Shown here: one piece after another, positions 1 to 11,279 of the stretch
Numbering within the stretch: the stretch's first letter is position 1
How the letters are laid out: the number at the start of each line of letters is the position of its first letter
From: Euwallacea fornicatus
Taxonomy: Eukaryota > Arthropoda > Insecta > Coleoptera > Curculionidae
Direction of reading: 5' to 3'
NCBI RefSeq assembly: GCF_040115645.1
Contig: NC_089554.1
Coordinates: 2,170,001-2,234,000, forward strand
DNA length: 64,000 bases
Program-made: the position numbers and the translations under genes
Notes under the pieces: generated by a model
The model's input: only the letters and a program-made list of their open reading frames with translations
Database searches by the model: none
What the model was told of the DNA's origin: nothing

Positions 1-2380
1 TGGACTCTAAATTTCAGACATCCTGTACAATATCAATCATCAAAACTTTTTAAAATAAAACCGTGCTCAATAAGCACCTTATATCGTTTCTTTAAATAGA
101 CATTATTCCTATTTTTTATTAACTTTGCAAATCTGGGCTGCACATGCAATTTTTTTTTAGTTTTTAATTTTTTCCACCGGTATTATCCAACCGATATCAA
201 CACAGTTCTAGGAGTATGTAATTAATTATAGACATTATTTAAATGCGTGAAAAAAATGTTCCATTAAAAAGCAATTGTTCAGTATCGTCGCGCTTTTTTG
301 GGCCACTCTGTATTAGATATTTTTCCCTGAAGTACGTTCTCAAGCATAGGTAGGGCATACATAATATCAAAATCATACGTTCAATAATTTCCGAACTATA
401 GAAGACCGGAGGTGAAATGCGCCACTCTGTATGTGTTTATCAGCTATTAAACTTGCTCACCTGGCTACCTTTAGTTTATTGAGATTTTTTCTCCATATGT
501 ACATACACTATTAATACCAAGCTGGTATGTTTCTTAATTAGTTCTCAATATTGTTTATTGTCCTCTTTGTTATACTATTGTTTTATCTGTTGAATTGTCG
601 GTGAATAAATAAATTTACACATTTTAAAGTATATTGCTCTATAGCTCCTACATTGCAAAGATATTTAGCTGAATTTAGTCACTTCAATTGCGAATCACCA
701 TGTATATTTTCCAAACTCTTGCGATCCAAGGCAACTGTGGCTCTACAGGGGATAATGTCTTTGATGGTAACGATCCATTTTTCGCAGTTAGAAGGTGTGC
801 AACACCAAAATAATTTGATTTAGAACAAATAGGATTTTTTTTCATCTTGCGATTTACCACTCCTATGAAGCTGACATTTTCCAATTACTTAATTTCACGC
901 CGAAGATAATTTGTACTGACTAATTTGACACTGAATCAAATTTCATAAGTCCATTTTTAATTACTGCTAATCTACCGTAATCACAAAGCTTCAACTATTA
1001 CGAAGGAAGGTTAACTAAGTCCCCCCTGCTTTGTTAACGTTGAAATAGGTGGCCTGATGTAGGTGTACTAAATGCCGTTAATTTGTTTCCGACAAATTGA
1101 ATACAACAGGTTAAAATTAAAATAGGAGCAAACGAGAAATTAGCAAACAAATTGTATTCATTAATACGACGGAAATTAGCTACAGAAATAAAATTACCTT
1201 TGCCTGATGATGGTGAACAAAATTTCGTTAACAGTCGATTCACCATTCATACGAGATAATTTCATATACATTACAAACTCTATACTCTCGGGCATGATTA
1301 ATTTGGTATTGTTACGTTTTTGAACTTCAAACATCATTGCAGCACGAAGACATCCATTGTTGCCTGAATTATTTGTTTAGGAAATCAGGGCCACCTGAAT
1401 ATGCCTCCATCAATTTTCAAATAAATTTCTTAGAGGCACATTTTCCTTTTGGGGATGCAGAATCTATTTACCCAAACACGCGTCTTAAATGCAATATTCT
1501 CTCAATAGGCAGCTCCGAAATAGCACTTGAGTAAATATGTTTATATGCTGAAGATGGATTATTACTTCCAATATTTTCCATTTCAAAAAGCGAATACGTT
1601 TGAATGCTTTCAGTAAAGAGCTCGTAAAAAAATGAATTGCCTATACTTCGCACTCCGAAAGCTTTCGTAATTTACATGGAAGCTTTCACTCCCATATAGA
1701 AGCTAGTTTCTTTAGTGTTTTATTAACAACATAAGGGAGTTTTATTTTCCAGTGCATTCGTAATGGAACATCTAGATAGCAAATGTAATAGATAAAGCGA
1801 TAAAAAAAATCTTTCAGAAATCACGTGATTTTATATTTAACTTTCTGAAAGGTATCATTTCGGAACCCTTTGTGTGGAATTCTATTTGTTGGAAAAGGGC
1901 AATTCCCCGCAGGCAACGAAATAGATAGATGGATCTATCTGTTGCATTTTTCATAGTTCAAAAAGCTCAAAACTAAGACCATCAGTGATACGCGTGCAAC
2001 GTATTCTTTCAAGCGAAAGGGGAAGGAAAACAATTTCATAAAGTCGACTGATCCCATCATGTTCTGTTTTGTTTCGGATGGATTGGTCGCTATTGTTTCA
2101 TGAAAGTGAGATCTGAGATGTCTTTGTTTAATATTTCTTGCCTCTATTTGAATTGCTACCTGGCATAAAAATTATAAACAGTGAGGTTAACCTCAGAGCG
2201 ACAAGAATTTATATGCGGGGAGCGAGGTAACTGTTCACAGAGGTGGAGAATTACGTTTAATGTTCGATGTTCCACTTCCAATTTTCTAGGAGCTGGAAGC
2301 AAGTTGTAGGCAACAAAGTCGTTTGACGTGTGCTGGTTCTTGAAGATTTTTCTTAAATGAATTAAAATAAATACCGCAGA
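1..2380. other. AT-rich region without a recognisable gene; orphan transposon ends
   Basis: No coding sequence is convincing here; open frames are under about 75 codons and match nothing I know. Short motifs resembling outer ends of TA-inserting elements are present: CAGACATCCTGTA at about 15-27, GGCCACTCTGTA at 301-312 and GCCACTCTGTA at about 421-431. They resemble the GGGCCACCCTGTA end of the element at 13238-15711, so they may be solo ends of decayed Tc1/mariner-type elements. No partner ends were found. Confidence 0.4.
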
Positions 2381-2397
2381 AAAATTTCAGTAAGACC

Positions 2398-2830
2398 GAT
2401 GCGTCAAATTGAACCGAACTGGAAATTTTTTAAATTGCCCGCCAAACTCACAAATGACACGTTGAGTGGCGTAATTGACGTAAACGACAAAGATAGTTGA
2501 CACTTTTGACACATAAAATGAAGTTGAGTGATAAATTACCGGATAGATATATGTAGAAATAATAGCGTGTTGTACACGAAGGTTGTGACGTATAATAATA
2601 TTATTCAAACGCCAAATTTAAATCGTGACAAGTCAAATTGAATTGGTCTGGAGATTTTTAAAATTGCTCATCAAATTCAATAATCATAGGTCAAGTGGCA
2701 TATGTAAAGTAAATGACAGCAATAGTTGACACTTAGGATACATAAAAAGACATGGACTTGTAAATGACCGCACAAATATGCATGTGGAAATGCAATAACC
2801 AATTACAATACATTATTATATATTATCCGT
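2398..2830. repeat. Diverged direct duplication, two units of about 210 bp
   Basis: The stretch from about 2398 to 2612 is repeated in the same orientation from about 2625 to 2830. Shared landmarks in order are GTCAAATTGAA, a GGAAATTTTT-like block, AAATTGC, ATAGTTGACACTT, ACATAAAA and a GTGGAAAT/GTAGAAAT block. The units differ by many substitutions and small gaps, so this is an old duplication. It lies directly left of the transposon at 2887 and is not part of it. Confidence 0.6.
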
Positions 2831-2886
2831 TTCTCGATTGTGAAATGCTCGTGATGCTCACTCCTGATTTATCATATACCCATATA

Positions 2887-3284
2887 CAGGGTGTCTCATT
2901 TAAAGCTACGATTAAAGATTATTCAAACACGGTACGTATGAAAAAAGATTCAAATAAGTATTGTCCGATGAAAAGGGGGACATGTCATGAATGTAGTAAC
3001 TTTCAGCCAAAACGTCATTTTAAGGTAATTTCAAGGGAAACTTTTTTTCAAATGGCAACGCCGTGTTTTTTTTACAAACTCTTGGAGATCTTCACAAAAA
3101 TTATTAACTTTTACTTGAACAATTTTCTTATTAGACGTTTTCCTATAGAGTTTTTCCATCCAGTTTTTGCGATAAACGAAATTATTGAATTTTTTTTAAA
3201 CAAATGCATTTTGCAATGCATGTTCTGTTTAAAACTCATAACTATTTTTCTATCTAATCAAAAAAAATATTTTTTTTAATTTGG
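2887..3284. repeat. Left long terminal inverted repeat
   Basis: About 400 bp matching in inverted orientation the segment 4508-4907, with scattered substitutions and small indels. The outermost bases are CAGGGTGTC. No transposase coding sequence lies in the arm. Confidence 0.8.
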
Positions 3285-3489
3285 CAAATTAATTTCAAAT
3301 CCTGATTTGAGAAACTTATGGAAGCAAATGCTCTAAAGAATGTCCTTCCTGTTCCAAACACGTCTCAACTCTTATTCGAAAAGAATTGTTTACTTTCCGC
3401 AACACCCCCCGTTTATCAATTGACACGCATTTTCACTTCTCCTTTTCGTGTCGTCTGCAGTTGTTGGTTCTTCTGCATGAAGTTTATCC

Positions 3490-4378
3490 TTAAAAAAAGA
3501 GGAAAAAATTTGGTGAGGTCACATGAGGCGATTTAAGAGGTCAGTTTACTGGACTGCCCTGTTCAATCCATCGATCTGGATACACTTCATCCAGAATCTC
3601 ACGAGTCATTCTAAAAAAATGGGCTGGACAGTCATCATGTGAATATCACATCGCCCGTTTAATCGCAAGTGGAACGTTTTCTAACAATTCCAGAAAATGA
3701 TTATACAAGAAATTGCGGTAGATTTGTCCATTCAAGTTTCCATCAATGAAGAAAGGTCCACTTAAATATTCATCAATAATATCGAACCATACATTCACTG
3801 ACCATGATCATTGATGTTCAACTTCTCTAAGCCAGTGTGGGTTTACAGCACTCAAAAAATGCAGATTATGACGATTCACTGGACGATGGTTTATGAATGT
3901 GGATTCGTCCCAAAAACAAAACGTTGGAGAAGAAATTTACATTTTGATTTAATTGCTGCGTTACCCAATTACAAAAATTGACTCGACGATCAAAATTAGT
4001 TCCATAAAATTCCTCATGCAGAGAAATGTGGTCAGAATGATATTTATTCGCTTTGGAAAGTCTTTGGAGACTTGTCTTTGATATTCTTGAGTTAGCAGCA
4101 ATTTGACGACAACTTACACGGGGATCGAAGGCAACAGTTGCAAGAAATGCTATTTGATTGCCTTCATGTCTCGCACTTTCGGAGCAATTGCGTTTTTTTG
4201 TTTCCAACGTTTTCGTTAGTTTAAAATTTTTAATGACACTGTTGAAAGTCGTCCAATAAGGAACTCTTTCATCCGGAAATCTTTCAGGATAAAGTTCTGC
4301 CGCCCGACTAATATTTCTTCCAGCCTCTCCATAAATAAAAACCATTTCTAATTTTCCATCCAAAGTGTGGTGGTTCAT
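3490..4378 (-). pseudogene. Transposase pseudogene (Tc1/mariner superfamily, DUF4817-type HTH)
   Basis: The N-terminal part is open from 4378 for 170 codons and begins with the helix-turn-helix style of insect mariner-like transposases with a DUF4817-type N-terminus (FIYGEAGRN, then YPERFPDERVP). One extra T near 3915 shifts the frame just before the first catalytic motif, which continues as FWDESTFINH in the next frame. Further down are HDDCPAHF (second catalytic Asp) and DRWIEQGSP, followed by a remnant of the SPDLTPLDFF motif in which the last Asp reads as Asn. At least two in-frame stops (a TGA just before the HDDCPAHF block and one after it) add to the damage. The spacing between the second and third catalytic positions is about 41 residues, unlike classical DD34D mariners. 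It is dead and could not mobilise the element. Confidence 0.8.
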
Positions 4379-4507
4379 TTGAATTATTGAATTTTGAAAT
4401 GGAAAGAATAATTTTTGACTAATTTTATGCCAAACAATTAGCTTGATTGTTGAAACAGGAATATCGATTTCTTGCAGATCTTTTTATAATGCAGAGTGTA
4501 ACAAGAA

Positions 4508-4907
4508 GAAATTAAGAAAATATTTTTTTTATGGATTTTTTTTTTATTAGATAGGAAGATTGTTGTTTGAGTTTTAAAAAGAATATGCGTTGCAACACTT
4601 TTTTAGAAAAAAAAATGCAATAATTTCGACTATCTCGAAAAATGGACAAAAATCAACAGCAACTGCAGCAAAATGTCTAATAAAAAAATTGTTCAAATAA
4701 CAGATATTAATTTCTTGAAGGTCTACAAGGATCTGTAAAAAAATATGGGATTGCCCTTGAAATTACCTTAAAACGACGTTTTGGCTAAAATCGCTATCTT
4801 GATGACATGTCCCGCTCTTTACCGGACAATTTTCATTTAACATTTTTTCTCATACAACGTACTATTTTTGAGTGATATTCAATCACAGCTTTAAATACGA
4901 CACCCTG
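4508..4907. repeat. Right long terminal inverted repeat
   Basis: Inverted partner of 2887-3284. Its outer end reads GACACCCTG followed by the TA target duplication. Confidence 0.8.
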
Positions 4908-4909
4908 TA

Positions 4910-6090
4910 CATCAGACGGAGTTGGCCTTATAAATCGACATGAACTTTATGCAATTCACTTGCCATCAATTCTGTATAGGAGCTAGTGCAAATTGATCAG
5001 CCTGGGGGATATAAGAATCCTCTGAATCCGGGAATTTATCGCATTTTATAAACCATTGTCTGCATTGTTAAGTTTCTGCTAAAGTGTTGCGTTGATAACA
5101 AAAAATTTGCATTAGATTTTAGACAAGGCACTTTGTATATTACATTACCATATGTCAAGGAAAACCAGAAAGTATGGCTAATGAAGCAACTAAATCCCAT
5201 AGCAAGATTATCCTGAAGTAAATTAATGCTGGGGCTACGGCATTAAATAGAATTTACGCTGGATGAACTATTAAGTTAACATTTAAAATAGTAAACAACT
5301 TGTTCATTATTTGCGGTTCAACGATTTGAAATTAGGCAGCCAGACAGCTTTTAACATTGGCTCGATTGGACGTCACGTCCGTCGCCATAACTAGGATGGT
5401 ACATTCAGATCTGACAGTTAATAAAAGTTTTCCTTGTCCATTAATTTCAATTTTAGATAAACAGACGTACTAAAACGTAAACGAACAAAAAATATACATT
5501 AGCTCCCGGTTAATTCATTTCATTTCCATGTTGAAACGGTGCCAAAACATTTATGTTTTTACTTAAATTTTTTCTAACTGTCTTTTTATACCAGATGTTT
5601 GTTTTATTTGACGGAATCATTGAGGTCGCATATTGGGAAATTCTTGTCGCAGGTTAATTGTAGCGAACTGATAGTTAGTCCCAAAAAAAATAAATAATAA
5701 TAATGTATCTTCCCCTCTACAAGTCGACCTCATAGGCATATAATAATTCTCACCACTAAGCCTCCCCCTATGTTCGAGAGGGTGGGCTTTCCCATGCTCC
5801 CTATGCGCCATCGATATTTTACAGGTATTTTAATTTGGCGGCATCGGGATCTCGTTCGGCGGATTTATTTAGGCAATAAAGCCGCAGAAATTCCTATTAA
5901 AAGTAAATAAATGGACCCCCGACGACGTAAATAACTCACTCCTTATTACTAGGGCTCTCCCGTATGGGGCCCTCTAGGATCGATTAGGGTAAATCAGCAT
6001 TAGTGGAAGGTACGGCGGTTAACGCAAATCATAGGCACTTTAACACAGCATTTTGCTCACCTTTTAACCCCATTTGAGATTGTTCCTTTT
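4910..6090. other. Intergenic, no gene recognised
   Basis: No domain-bearing frame was found on either strand. The stretch from about 5600 to 6060 is less AT-rich and has more CpG than its surroundings, which could reflect a regulatory region, but nothing specific supports that. Confidence 0.3.
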
Positions 6091-6265
6091 GTATATAAAT
6101 TTAAGCAGGCGCGCCGAGCCCGCTGTGCTTCAGGATCGGACCTTTAGTTTCGGAACTTTGAGGTTCCGAGAGTTTCGGTCGGTGGATTTGCGTTCGCCAG
6201 ATCCAGAGAGTACGATCGCCCCTCATAAAAAAAAAAAAAAAAACAAAAAAAACAAAAAACCATTA
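6091..6265 (+). promoter_or_regulatory. Possible TATA promoter with GC-rich leader and A-rich tail
   Basis: GTATATAAAT at 6091-6100 is followed by an unusually GC-rich stretch (for example GCAGGCGCGCCGAGCC) with a CAGG start-like site near 6131 and a GGTTC element about 30 bases later, a layout compatible with an insect core promoter. The GC-rich stretch ends in a long A-rich run from about 6228 (17 A then AAAAC repeats). That run could instead mark the tail of a small retroposed RNA copy. The frame across it gives no recognisable protein. Confidence 0.25.
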
Positions 6266-6289
6266 AGGATATTTTCTTGACAAATGTTC

Positions 6290-9200
6290 CGAGGCATATT
6301 GCTGTGTTTTAGTTTAAAAAACGCTCTCTACACAGCTGGTAATTCTGAACTACCCCGCACAAATGCAAGTTTTCGGAAATCTCTATTCACCCTCTTTCTG
6401 TGTAAAATATTGAGTAAATCCGCTAACGCCATGAAAATTTTTATCTTCAAAATGTATAGAAAGTAGTTTATTGGACCCCATTGAGGGCGTTGAATAGAGC
6501 CCCGTTTTTCAAAGGACTCTCAGGACTCCGCCGGTAATTTAATCCTTGCGAGGAATCAATGTGCAGGATATATCTTACGAGTGATTGATTTCGTACATAT
6601 GCCAGACGTATATTTCTCGCGATGCGGGGAGTCATATTGTCGAAAAATAAATCGCTTTCCTTCGAAATGATATGTGATGTCCTATAGGTATTCATACTTG
6701 TGATGTGACGCAAAGAAATTGACTAGATTCTTGCGAGAAATGATTGATCTACGACCAGATTAGCAGGAAAATTGCCTGCCTTTTTAGGAAACATAAATTT
6801 GTAAGCTCAGCAGGTAAAGGAGGAACAGAAACGCGAAATATAGCCCGCTTAAGCCGCGCTTTTATTGTCAATTTTTTATTCTGTCGTCTCTATTGTCTTC
6901 ACTCCTTTTTGTTAATATTTTAATACCGACGCTCTACCCTCGCGTCTCAACTTTATGGGTATCTGTTAAAATTCAAATTTAACTCACTATTATAAATTAT
7001 TCCCTTTTTATACGTCCCTTTTTACTGCAAAATTACCTTTCCTTAGACGAAACGGCGCTCATTGAATTAATTTAGGAGCTGGATCAAAGAAGCAAACACC
7101 TGTGAATAATGCTTTGAGATGTCTCTTAAGGAAATACGAGTACGTATAAAGGTGGAAAGCAACAAATAATAGAATTAGGGCCGCTGCGACACTTTAAAAA
7201 CACTGTTTATGTTTTAATATCTTCAGAAAGTTGCTAGAAACGAATCAATCAGCGTGTCAAAACTCACGTAGTAGATTGTTAGGACTGCTAGGAGCTTGAA
7301 CGGTACTCGAAAACTTTTAAATTATGTTTTTAATAAAATTTCCAAAAGTTGAGGGGTACCATTTCCGAGGACGTTTTTCCAGGCTGACACAAAATTTCAA
7401 AGTTTTTGTTTGTCCTCGAAGCAAGTATAAAGTATAATAAACAATAAATGCAAAGAATAACACAATTTTCGTTCCTGACGCTTAAAAAGTTTAACATCTC
7501 CGGGACCAAACGAGCGGAAAAACCTTTTAAAAGTTTCCCCTTTCCAGGAGCATTCGCGTACATTTCAAGGATTATGAGGTAAGGTAGGTAGCTGCATTCA
7601 GAAAGTTAGTTAATAACCGTAACATATACAAGCAACTCTTCCTGCTAATTCTTTCATCTATGCTTCATCAAGCTGTGATGTAACTGCCTTCTTAGGCTGC
7701 CAATTTGTGTGAACAATAATAGTACTTTCCCATCGCCACACACCGTATACAACAGCTCCTTCCTTCGAATGAAAACAAAGACCATTAAAAACGGTAATTA
7801 GAAGATTTGAAATGTAGATTGGAAAGTTCTGTTATAAAGTTGTTTCGAAAACAGTTACAACTTTCCGGGTTACGGAAATCGCACTTCTGACCTTAATTGG
7901 GGAGTTTGAACACGAGACAAGGGTTGAAGATTTTCAATGTGGTTAATTAGAGAGTAACAGAGAAAATTGGGAGTTACAGCCGATTAGTTTCACACAACGG
8001 CAAAAATATGATTTTAATGGTGGGGAATCTAGTTAAAAATTTAATATAAATAGCAATGCACAGATTTTTCTTCGAATCATAAGCTTTACGTGCATGTTAT
8101 AGCCTGCTGACCACACCGACTGCGAAGCGAGCAAGCTCTATAGATAGGATCGTTAGGTATGCTGCGAGAATGAAGCGACAACATTTAAAATAATTTTTAA
8201 CTCATGAGAGGCCCCTTTAGAAATCCCTTGAGCCTTCATCATCAGAGAAGTAAGAACATGAAGAGGGAACGTTCGAGAACGTTTTTAACTAAAGAGAGTG
8301 AGAGCAGACAGTATTCCCAGGTGCTCTATTTGTGTTGTAAAAAATTAGTAATAATGATGAGATGGGGTAGAAATTATCTTATATCAAGAAAGAATACGAA
8401 ACAATCCCAAATAATTCGACGAAGTACTACAATTGCTCTTGCTGCTACCGCTGCTGCTTCTGCTCTTGCTACAAATGCGCTCTTCGCAATCGGTTAATTG
8501 TTCGGATATACATTATCTGCCCATTGCCCGCTAACTTATTCAAAAAGGTCAGGTTCGAAAACTCGCACAACATTTTGTGTTTAATTTTCTCTGAAAGAAT
8601 ACACCTCAATGAAACGATTTACCTACCTGATACATTTCTCTTTGAAAATTGTTCAACATCAACTTTTATTTCGCATTAATGAAGATAGATCCTGTTTCAC
8701 AGATATTCCAAACACTCCTGAAAATTACGAGTTTCAACTGAACAGTTAAATAGAATGACTTTTTACGGTCGGTGCTGAATGAGTTTAGATTTTCCCCATA
8801 CAACGCTATACTTCCTGATAAAAAAAGTTTGTACGTGCAGACGAGAATATTTGCTTTCTGTATTTGCCTTTAAGCGAATTTGCTCCATTTCCTGAAGATG
8901 GAATTTTCAACCGCCTCTCATTTATCGATAAATTTAGTTTAAAATAGGATACCTCTAATACCGACGAAGCAAAATAATTTAGCGAGTAGCTGCTTTCGAT
9001 ACTTGAGGTTAAAGTAATTATGCTTGTAAAGAGGAGGACCTCCATCTTTGATCTGGTAATTTAAAAGCAAGATAAATAGAAAGCGTATCTCATAAGGCCT
9101 TCACGAACATAAACTTCATCGTTTTCCGCAAATAACTAGCAAGCGGCTGCGGGGCATCGTCTTTTATATTCAATTATATCATGTTTCCAGAAACTTTGAA

Positions 9201-11180
9201 CAAAATAAAAAATGTGGGGCTCTGAAAATCTCGAGGTAATTTGATTAAATAGTTTAGAAGCAGTTGTTGTTCAGTTATAGTTTCGTTAACTATATAACCA
9301 AACTGTGTAGAGAAAGCCACGAGAAGCAACGAACTTCAGTTCGTTCGAACTTTCGAACTCGGGCAAGTTGTCAAGGAAAAGGGCTTGGTTTTACGTGTGT
9401 GTTAATGTAATGGAAGAGGTGCAGAGTCAAATGCTTTAGCATATAATTACCCTAAAAATGCTTAAAAAATGAAATTTTCCCACCCTGTATTAGTCTTGAT
9501 AACGGGAGAGCGCACATCTGATACAACCCGACGAAAATATTTCTCGTAAAATGTATGGCTTATAGATAAATACTCAAACAAAAGTCATATGGAATTTCAG
9601 AAATTTTCCCTCTTTGGCAAATTCAATATGGGGTAAAAATTTTTTTAATGCATCGCATGCATACGGCCGCTATTATTTCAATTATATTTGGAAGCACTAA
9701 CTACCAATATGGCGGCAGGCATGCCATACCGAAATTTAACACCTTCATAAATGGAAAAAATGGTATCGTGCTCCCTGGCAGCATCATTTTAATTAAATGC
9801 CATCCAATTAACGTGTCATTTTACCATGAAATAGTATTGGCAGGTTAATCGTTAAAAACTGCAGCTTTTCAACTCCATTTTGTATTTAAAGAAGAAATAT
9901 TTATAACGTTTTAGTTAGGAACGCCTCGGGAACATGACCCTTTTAATAATATTGAAAATCGCGCATACCGGATAAATAGCAGACATCTGGCCATTATCCC
10001 TGTAATGGGTTCTAATAGGTTCTAATTAACCCCGGATGCAACCAGCTTAAATAGGTTACAAGCTGCCTAAATGGAAATTCTTGAGGGACAATAATCATTT
10101 TATAAAAGCGCCATTTCTTTCTCAGATGGCCCATATATTCAGATCAACTTTCCTTTACCTGAAACTTTCTTGAAAGAAACGAAACATAAGGGTGGATTTT
10201 ACGTGCTACTACGGAAATTACCATTTTTTTTTCACGGGAATGTCTTCTAAGACAATTTTTATGTTTTTTATTTTAGCAGTAACTTCCGAATGCCTGATTG
10301 TACACAAAGCACAAGCTATGCTCAGCTTAAGCCTTAATTCACTTAATCCTCCCTATAGAGTAATTAAATACTTTATAGGATGTGAAAGCTTCTTTTATTC
10401 TTTCCAAGTGTGGCTATAGTTCGGAGAGTTTTTGAAATATTTAAATCAACATTTTAATACGAGCTTATTTTTTGAGATTTACTCTTGGTAGTGGATCCTA
10501 ATAATCACTAAACAGACCAAAGAAAACCGTAATAAGAATCATTAATGTAATTAGCGGCCTTAAAGGAAACCAAGGGACAAGCAATACCAATTAACGCATA
10601 CCAGTACACTGCCCAGGTGAGGACAATTTGGCCTTATTACGAGTTATTCAACGCTAATAAAGCAGTCAATGAACATAACCAAAGTTCGTCTTGATTTTGG
10701 CTCAACACCTCCATCGGCGGCTTGACAGATTTCAGCTCTAAATATGAAAATGAAGGGCTGATTACTGTGCTCATCATGCAACAGAAACAGAAGTTAAGGA
10801 ATCTAATCCAATCTCACACCACTTAACAGGAACGTTTATTATCTTACGCGTTCTGAATGCTTTTACGTTGATAACACAACGTTGCAGTCAACGTGTGTTA
10901 GTACCTACCTGTAGCTGATATGTTTGTCTGCTTGCGATATTGCTCTAGTGTGCGTGTTTAATGCAAATTTAGGTCTTAGTTATTCAAATAAAGGTGGTGA
11001 ATGCGTTAGACTTTAACACCTTGAGGAATTAAAGTAAATTTGTATACATTTGCAAAAATTTTGCGTCGTGTTTTCTGATTATACAATTTTAGCAGTAAAT
11101 GTTTACTGAGGGTCACTAAAATCTTTAGAGGAATTTTGGAAACGTTCACGAAAATTATTTAATCAAAAGTACGTATAAAC
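6290..11180. other. Long intergenic stretch; one orphan transposon end
   Basis: No recognisable gene over almost 5 kb. At 9471-9489 the sequence GAAATTTTCCCACCCTGTA looks like the right end of a TA-inserting element. The inverted form TAGGGTGGGAAAATTTCA occurs at about 18525, so both may belong to one decayed family. A TATATAA with a TCAGT about 45 bases further (9291 and 9335) is too widely spaced to call a promoter. Confidence 0.35.
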
Positions 11181-11181
11181 A

Positions 11182-11197
11182 AAAAAAACAAAACGAC
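11182..11197 (-). terminator. Pol III terminator of tRNA-Ala
   Basis: Immediately 3' of the tRNA on the minus strand there are two T-runs, TTTT and then eight T. Runs of four or more T on the coding strand are the standard RNA polymerase III stop signal. Confidence 0.8.
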
Positions 11198-11200
11198 AAT

Positions 11201-11273
11201 TGGAGGCGCCGGGTATCGATCCCGGTACCTCTCGCATGCTAAGCGAGCGCTCTACCATCTGAGCTACGCCCCC
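11201..11273 (-). tRNA. tRNA-Ala: tRNA-Ala (AGC)
   Basis: The minus strand folds into a complete 73-nt cloverleaf without intron or encoded CCA. The acceptor stem GGGGGCG pairs with CGCCTCC (one G-U), the D-arm region reads GCTCAGATGGTAGAGC, and the anticodon stem CTCGC/GCGAG closes a loop TTAGCAT with anticodon AGC. The T-arm CCGGG/CCCGG closes ATCGATA and the discriminator is A. Internal A box (TAGCTCAGATGG) and B box (GGGATCGATACC) are present. It decodes alanine GCU codons, and GCC by inosine pairing. The intact stems and a pol III stop indicate a functional gene. Confidence 0.96.
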
Positions 11274-11279
11274 GACACG

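Larger units (their letters stand above)
2887..4907 (-). mobile_element. Tc1/mariner-superfamily element with ~400-bp TIRs
   Basis: The element begins CAGGGTGTC and ends GACACCCTG, with TA on both sides (2885-2886 and 4908-4909), the target duplication of the Tc1/mariner superfamily. The ends match as inverted repeats far beyond a normal mariner TIR, to about 3284 on the left and from about 4508 on the right, with shared blocks such as GGACATGTCAT and GCCAAAACGTC. A broken minus-strand transposase fills the centre. Length is 2021 bp. The divergent arms indicate an old insertion. Confidence 0.85.

Noticed and set aside
9291..9340. TATATAA followed by TCAGT
   Set aside because: Spacing of about 45 bases exceeds the normal TATA-to-initiator distance and no frame follows.
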